Shown here: in pieces, positions 60,585 to 64,000 of the stretch
Position numbering within the stretch: the first letter of the stretch is position 1
Layout of the letters: every line of letters starts with the position of its first letter
NCBI GenBank assembly: GCA_948847595.1
Contig: CAQOGY010000004.1
Coordinates: forward strand, 1-64,000
Reading direction: 5' to 3'
DNA length: 64,000 nucleotides
DNA from: an uncultured Bacteroides sp.
GTDB lineage: Bacteria; Bacteroidota; Bacteroidia; Bacteroidales; Bacteroidaceae
Made by a program: the position numbers and the translations under genes
The notes under the pieces: model-generated
Seen by the model: only the letters and a program-made list of their open reading frames with translations
Databases searched by the model: none
What the model was told of the DNA's origin: nothing

Positions 60585-61799
60585 ATGATTAATCGTGAAC
60601 TTTATATGGAGCAAATCACTCCTTTTATTGATAAGCCATTTGTGAAAGTTATCACTGGTATTCGTCGCTGTGGCAAGTCGGTCGTGTTGCGTTTAATTCG
60701 TGAGGAACTTTTACGAAGAGGAGTATCTGAGGATTATATTATTTATATGAACTTTGAAAGTTTCGAGTGGATAGACATGAAGGAGGCGAAGGCGTTATAC
60801 GCTCATATTCGGGAAGCTACGAAAGCCTCGGGAAAATATTATATTCTCTTGGATGAGATTCAGGAAGTTACAGATTGGGAAAAGGCAGTGAATGCCTTTT
60901 TGGTTGACTTGGATGTAGATATTTATGTGACAGGTTCTAATTCACGTTTACTATCTTCCGAGTTTTCGACTTATTTGGCAGGAAGATACGTTGCCTTTCA
61001 CATTATGACTTTATCTTTTAAGGAATATCTGTTATTCCATAATCTCTCGCTAACAATTTCTGCGTCCGACCGTAAAGCGGAATTTTTGAAATATCTTCGA
61101 ATGGGGGGATTTCCGGCTATTCATACGGCAAACTATGATTATAATGCTATTTACAAAATTGTGTATGATATTTATTCGTCCGTCATTCTTCGTGATACGG
61201 TTCAACGGCATGGAATCCGTAATGTAGAAATGCTCGAAAGGATAGTGAAGTTTGTTTTTGATAATATAGGAAACAAATTGAATGCTAAGAATATTGCCGA
61301 CTATTTTAAAAGTCAGCAACGGAAAGTGGATATCAATACGATTTACAATTATTTAGATGCTTTAAATAATGCTTTTGTGATACAACGTATTCCACGTTAT
61401 GACATCAAGGGCAAAGAAATTTTGCAAACTAATGAAAAGTATTTTGTGAGTGACCTTTCGCTCATCTATTCTGTGATGGGGTATCGGGACCGGTTAATTG
61501 GGGGAATGCTCGAAAATTTAGTTTGCATGGAATTGAAACGCCGCGGATACGAAGTATATGTAGGTAAACAGGATGAAAAAGAAGTTGATTTTGTAGCCAT
61601 TAGGCGTGAAGAGAAAATATATGTGCAGGTTACTTATCAACTTGGCTCGCAAGCAACCATCGACCGTGAGTTTGCCCCTTTACTGGCAATTGATGATCAT
61701 TATCCTAAATATGTGGTTAGTATGGATGATCTATGGCAAGATAATATTGAAGGGGTTAAGCATCGGCATATAGCCGATTTTCTACTTGATGAGTGGTAA
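60585..61799 (+). CDS. AAA_14/DUF4143 ATPase
   Basis: 404-aa P-loop ATPase. Walker A is GIRRCGKS (residues 25-32) and Walker B YYILLDEIQ (about 86-94), with a sensor segment VTGSNSRLLSSE. The C-terminal part (about 200-404) is the DUF4143 region, with a winged-helix-like segment and a nuclease-like fold block (GYEVYVGKQDEKEVDFVAI). These proteins are abundant in Bacteroides and their role is unsettled; DNA-related or toxin-antitoxin-like functions have been suggested. The gene is preceded by a 42-bp palindrome and ends at another palindrome shared with the convergent M20 gene. Confidence 0.88.
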   Translation: MINRELYMEQITPFIDKPFVKVITGIRRCGKSVVLRLIREELLRRGVSEDYIIYMNFESFEWIDMKEAKALYAHIREATKASGKYYILLDEIQEVTDWEKAVNAFLVDLDVDIYVTGSNSRLLSSEFSTYLAGRYVAFHIMTLSFKEYLLFHNLSLTISASDRKAEFLKYLRMGGFPAIHTANYDYNAIYKIVYDIYSSVILRDTVQRHGIRNVEMLERIVKFVFDNIGNKLNAKNIADYFKSQQRKVDINTIYNYLDALNNAFVIQRIPRYDIKGKEILQTNEKYFVSDLSLIYSVMGYRDRLIGGMLENLVCMELKRRGYEVYVGKQDEKEVDFVAIRREEKIYVQVTYQLGSQATIDREFAPLLAIDDHYPKYVVSMDDLWQDNIEGVKHRHIADFLLDEW

Positions 61800-61825
61800 A
61801 GACGGACTAAAGCTTTAGTCCGTCT
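61800..61825. terminator. Palindromic bidirectional terminator
   Basis: 26-bp perfect palindrome (half-site AGACGGACTAAAG) spanning the gap between convergent stops and the last codons of the M20 gene. Confidence 0.7.
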
Positions 61826-62874
61826 AACAAATCTAAATAAATCCCGATAGCCTCTTCTATCTCTTTCAGCATAATATACTCTTCGGCTGTATGTGAACGT
61901 GAAGAGCGTCCCGGACCGATCTTTACCGACGCAAAGGACATCAATGCCTGATCTGACAAAGTCGGGGAACCGAAAGGTATGCGTCCCATCTTCACCGCTT
62001 TCTGTACGAACGGATGTTTCTCATCAATTCGTGAAGAGTTGAGGCGGAACGAGCGGGCTTTCGCATCGCAGGCTATATGCTTTCTGATCTCTGCAAATAA
62101 ATCTTCGTTGGAGTAAAGTTCGTTGCTTCGGATATCAACAACAAATGTACATTTATCGGGAACTACATTGTGCTGAGTGCCTGCATTGATGACCGTAACG
62201 CTCATTTTTACCGGTCCGAGTAAAGGTGATTCTTTCTCGAAACGATAATCACGGAACCAGGCGATATCGTTCAATACCTTATAAATGGCATTATCTCCTT
62301 CATCGCGTGCGGCATGTCCGGCTTTTCCCGTAGCAGTTACATCCAGTACCATCAACCCCTTTTCGGCAATGGCAGGTTGCATCTCCGTAGGTTCGCCTAC
62401 GATAGCGAATGAAACAGGGGGTAACCCCGGTAATACACTTTCAATTCCCTCCTTACCCGAAACTTCTTCTTCGCAGGAAGCCAGATAGATGAGATTGTAA
62501 TTTTGAGAAGTGCGACATAGTTGCAGGAACACCTGTAAGAGCGAAACAACACTGGCTCCGGCGTCGTTACTGCCCAATCCGTATAATTTACCGTTTTCCT
62601 CGCGGGGTGTGAAAGGGTCTTTGCGCCAGCCATTTACGGGTTTTACCGTGTCGATATGAGAATTGAGCAGGATTGTCGGCTTTTTAAGGTCGAACATAGG
62701 GCTGAGGCACCAAACATTGTTTCCTTTGCGTCCGGTCTGCATCCCTTCGGCTTCGATATAATTTTGCAGGAAATCAGCGGCTTGCGTCTCTTCCCGACTG
62801 ATGGACGGAATGCTGATTAGTGATTTCAACAGGCTTACAGCTTCGGCTGTCATGGTTGGAATATCGTATTTCAT
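61807..62874 (-). CDS. argE: M20-family deacylase, ArgE type
   Basis: 355-aa zinc peptidase-like enzyme similar to acetylornithine deacetylase; in Bacteroides the arginine pathway may use succinylated intermediates, so the acyl group is not certain. Metal-binding motifs: SHIDTV and GLGSNDAGA, catalytic EE in CEEEVSGKEG, then GEPTEM and a C-terminal SRSHTAEEYI with the last metal ligand. The start at 62874 (MKYDIPTM) is preferred over 62940 because a consensus promoter lies at 62910-62941, which would be inside the longer frame. Cytosolic; no signal peptide. Confidence 0.82.
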   Translation of the reverse strand: MKYDIPTMTAEAVSLLKSLISIPSISREETQAADFLQNYIEAEGMQTGRKGNNVWCLSPMFDLKKPTILLNSHIDTVKPVNGWRKDPFTPREENGKLYGLGSNDAGASVVSLLQVFLQLCRTSQNYNLIYLASCEEEVSGKEGIESVLPGLPPVSFAIVGEPTEMQPAIAEKGLMVLDVTATGKAGHAARDEGDNAIYKVLNDIAWFRDYRFEKESPLLGPVKMSVTVINAGTQHNVVPDKCTFVVDIRSNELYSNEDLFAEIRKHIACDAKARSFRLNSSRIDEKHPFVQKAVKMGRIPFGSPTLSDQALMSFASVKIGPGRSSRSHTAEEYIMLKEIEEAIGIYLDLLDGLKL

Positions 62875-62909
62875 ATACAAACTTGTTAATTTAGAGCTTA
62901 ATATTTGCA

Positions 62910-62941
62910 CAAAGATACTCGTTTTGCGCAATAGTTTCAAA
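62910..62941 (-). promoter_or_regulatory. Bacteroides promoter of the M20 gene
   Basis: On the minus strand TTTG (62938-62941), 20-nt spacer, TATCTTTG (62910-62917). Exact consensus; predicted leader about 30 nt. Confidence 0.75.
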
Positions 62942-62950
62942 TAAAACTAA

Positions 62951-62958
62951 TACCTTTG
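62951..62958 (+). promoter_or_regulatory. Candidate -7 box of the acyl-CoA ligase gene
   Basis: TACCTTTG fits TAnnTTTG, 25 bp before the ATG. The nearest TTTG upstream leaves a 24-nt spacer, longer than usual. Confidence 0.45.
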
Positions 62959-62983
62959 TACCATATTTATCAATACAAAGAGT

Positions 62984-64000
62984 ATGACTTATCATCATTT
63001 ATCTGTCTTGGTCCACCGTCAGGCTGAAAAGTATGGCGACAGGGTAGCATTGAGATACCGCGACTATGAGACAGCACAATGGATTCCGATTACCTGGAAT
63101 CAATTCTCCGGAACTGTACGACAGGCTGCTAATGCTTTCGTTGCGCTAGGAGTGGAGGAACAAGAGAATATCGGTATTTTTTCACAGAATAAACCTGAAT
63201 GGTTCTATGTCGATTTCGGCGCATTTGCCAATCGTGGGGTTACTATTCCGTTCTATGCAACGAGTTCACCCGCACAGGCACAATACATTATCAACGATGC
63301 GCAAATCCGTTATCTTTTTGTAGGCGAACAGTATCAGTATGATTCTGCATTCAGCATCTTCGGCTTTTGTTCCTCGTTACAACAACTGATTATTTTCGAT
63401 CGTTCGGTAGTAAAAGACCCGCGTGATGTCTCTTCCATCTATTTTGATGAGTTTATGGCAATGGGCGAAGGATTGCCGCATAATGAGGTGGTGGAAGAAC
63501 GTACCGCACGTGCTTCTTACGATGATTTGGCTAACATCCTTTATACTTCCGGTACGACGGGAGAGCCGAAGGGAGTAATGTTGCATCATTCGTGCTATCT
63601 GGAGCAGTTCCATACGCATGACGAGCGTCTGACGACAATGACCGACAAGGACGTTTCTATGAACTTCCTTCCGTTGACACACGTATTCGAGAAGGCATGG
63701 TGCTATCTTTGTATTCATAAAGGAGTACAGATCTGCATCAACCTTCGTCCGGCAGATATCCAGACAACCATTAAAGAAATTCGCCCGACACTGATGTGCA
63801 GCGTACCCCGTTTCTGGGAAAAGGTATATGCCGGTGTACAGGAGAAGATCAATGAAACGACAGGATTGAAGAAGGCGCTGATGCTGGATGCCATCAAAGT
63901 CGGCAGAATCCATAATCTGGATTATCTTCGGTTGGGAAAGACCCCTCCGGTGATGAATCAACTGAAATATAAGTTCTACGAGAAGACCATTTATTCTTTG
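62984..64000 (+). CDS. Long-chain acyl-CoA ligase / AMP-binding protein, 5' part
   Basis: 339 codons reach the window edge without a stop, so the gene is cut off by the window and not broken. The N-terminus (MTYHHLSVLVHRQAEKYGD) and the adenylate-forming motif YTSGTTGEPKGV, followed by FLPLTHVFEK, identify a fatty-acyl-CoA synthetase of the FadD/ACSL-like group. It activates fatty acids with ATP and CoA, at the cytoplasmic membrane face. Divergent from the M20 gene, sharing a 109-bp promoter region. Confidence 0.9.
   Translation, partial: MTYHHLSVLVHRQAEKYGDRVALRYRDYETAQWIPITWNQFSGTVRQAANAFVALGVEEQENIGIFSQNKPEWFYVDFGAFANRGVTIPFYATSSPAQAQYIINDAQIRYLFVGEQYQYDSAFSIFGFCSSLQQLIIFDRSVVKDPRDVSSIYFDEFMAMGEGLPHNEVVEERTARASYDDLANILYTSGTTGEPKGVMLHHSCYLEQFHTHDERLTTMTDKDVSMNFLPLTHVFEKAWCYLCIHKGVQICINLRPADIQTTIKEIRPTLMCSVPRFWEKVYAGVQEKINETTGLKKALMLDAIKVGRIHNLDYLRLGKTPPVMNQLKYKFYEKTIYSL

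Noticed and set aside
1..64000. CRISPR arrays, tRNA or rRNA genes, insertion-sequence transposases
   Set aside because: None was recognised. The repeats seen are too few or irregular for CRISPR, no tRNA-like cloverleaf was noticed, and the only recombinase is the tyrosine type at the left edge.

Overview
The window looks like chromosomal DNA of a gut Bacteroides. The evidence is two SusC/SusD pairs, many lipoprotein or signal-peptide glycoside hydrolases, an ECF sigma/FecR-type regulatory pair, and Bacteroides-type promoters (TTTG, about 20 nt, TAnnTTTG). The B. ovatus/xylanisolvens/thetaiotaomicron group is likely, but the species is inferred and not shown.

Layout: (1) 0.08-1.6 kb, a tyrosine recombinase at the left edge. 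(2) 1.9-12.4 kb, an AT-rich five-gene polysaccharide utilization locus (PUL1): a DUF4965 protein, a TIG/NHL surface lipoprotein, SusC, SusD and a DUF1735/DUF4361-type lipoprotein. It ends at a hairpin terminator facing a convergent gene for a large MG2/plug-like exported protein. (3) 15.4-17.5 kb, three small exported proteins. (4) 17.6-28.4 kb, enzymes for glucuronate- and pentose-decorated glycans without their own SusC/D: a second DUF4965 protein, GH2, GH115, a GH43 lipoprotein and a tandem GH43. (5) 28.6-56.8 kb, a large PUL (PUL2) predicted to act on alpha-mannan, probably of fungal type: ECF sigma factor, frameshifted FecR-like anti-sigma, SusC with an STN domain, SusD, surface GH76, two LamG lipoproteins, terminator, then periplasmic GH76, an unclassified TIM-barrel-like protein, a third DUF4965 protein, GH92, GH125, GalM, GH92, GH127 and a second GalM. 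(6) 56.8-60.6 kb, a repeat-rich spacer, a DUF2059 protein and an AT-rich patch of small unknown and membrane proteins with one decayed gene. (7) 60.6-64 kb, an AAA/DUF4143 ATPase preceded by a 42-bp perfect palindrome, an ArgE-type M20 deacylase, and the start of an acyl-CoA ligase.

How PUL2 probably works (inference from families): LamG proteins and SusD bind mannan at the surface, the lipoprotein GH76 cuts the alpha-1,6 backbone, SusC imports the pieces, and periplasmic GH76, GH92, GH125 and GalM finish them. The STN domain of SusC should signal to the FecR-like protein and so to the sigma factor. In this sequence the FecR gene is broken by an indel in a T5 run, so control may be altered. 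One GH92 carries Gln at the catalytic-acid position, a change linked in the family to cleavage of mannose-1-phosphate linkages as found in yeast mannan.

The less explained parts are the three DUF4965 paralogues, the TIM-barrel-like protein at 41.6 kb, and several intergenic palindromes and repeats at 51.2, 53.4, 56.9-57.2 and 60.5 kb.
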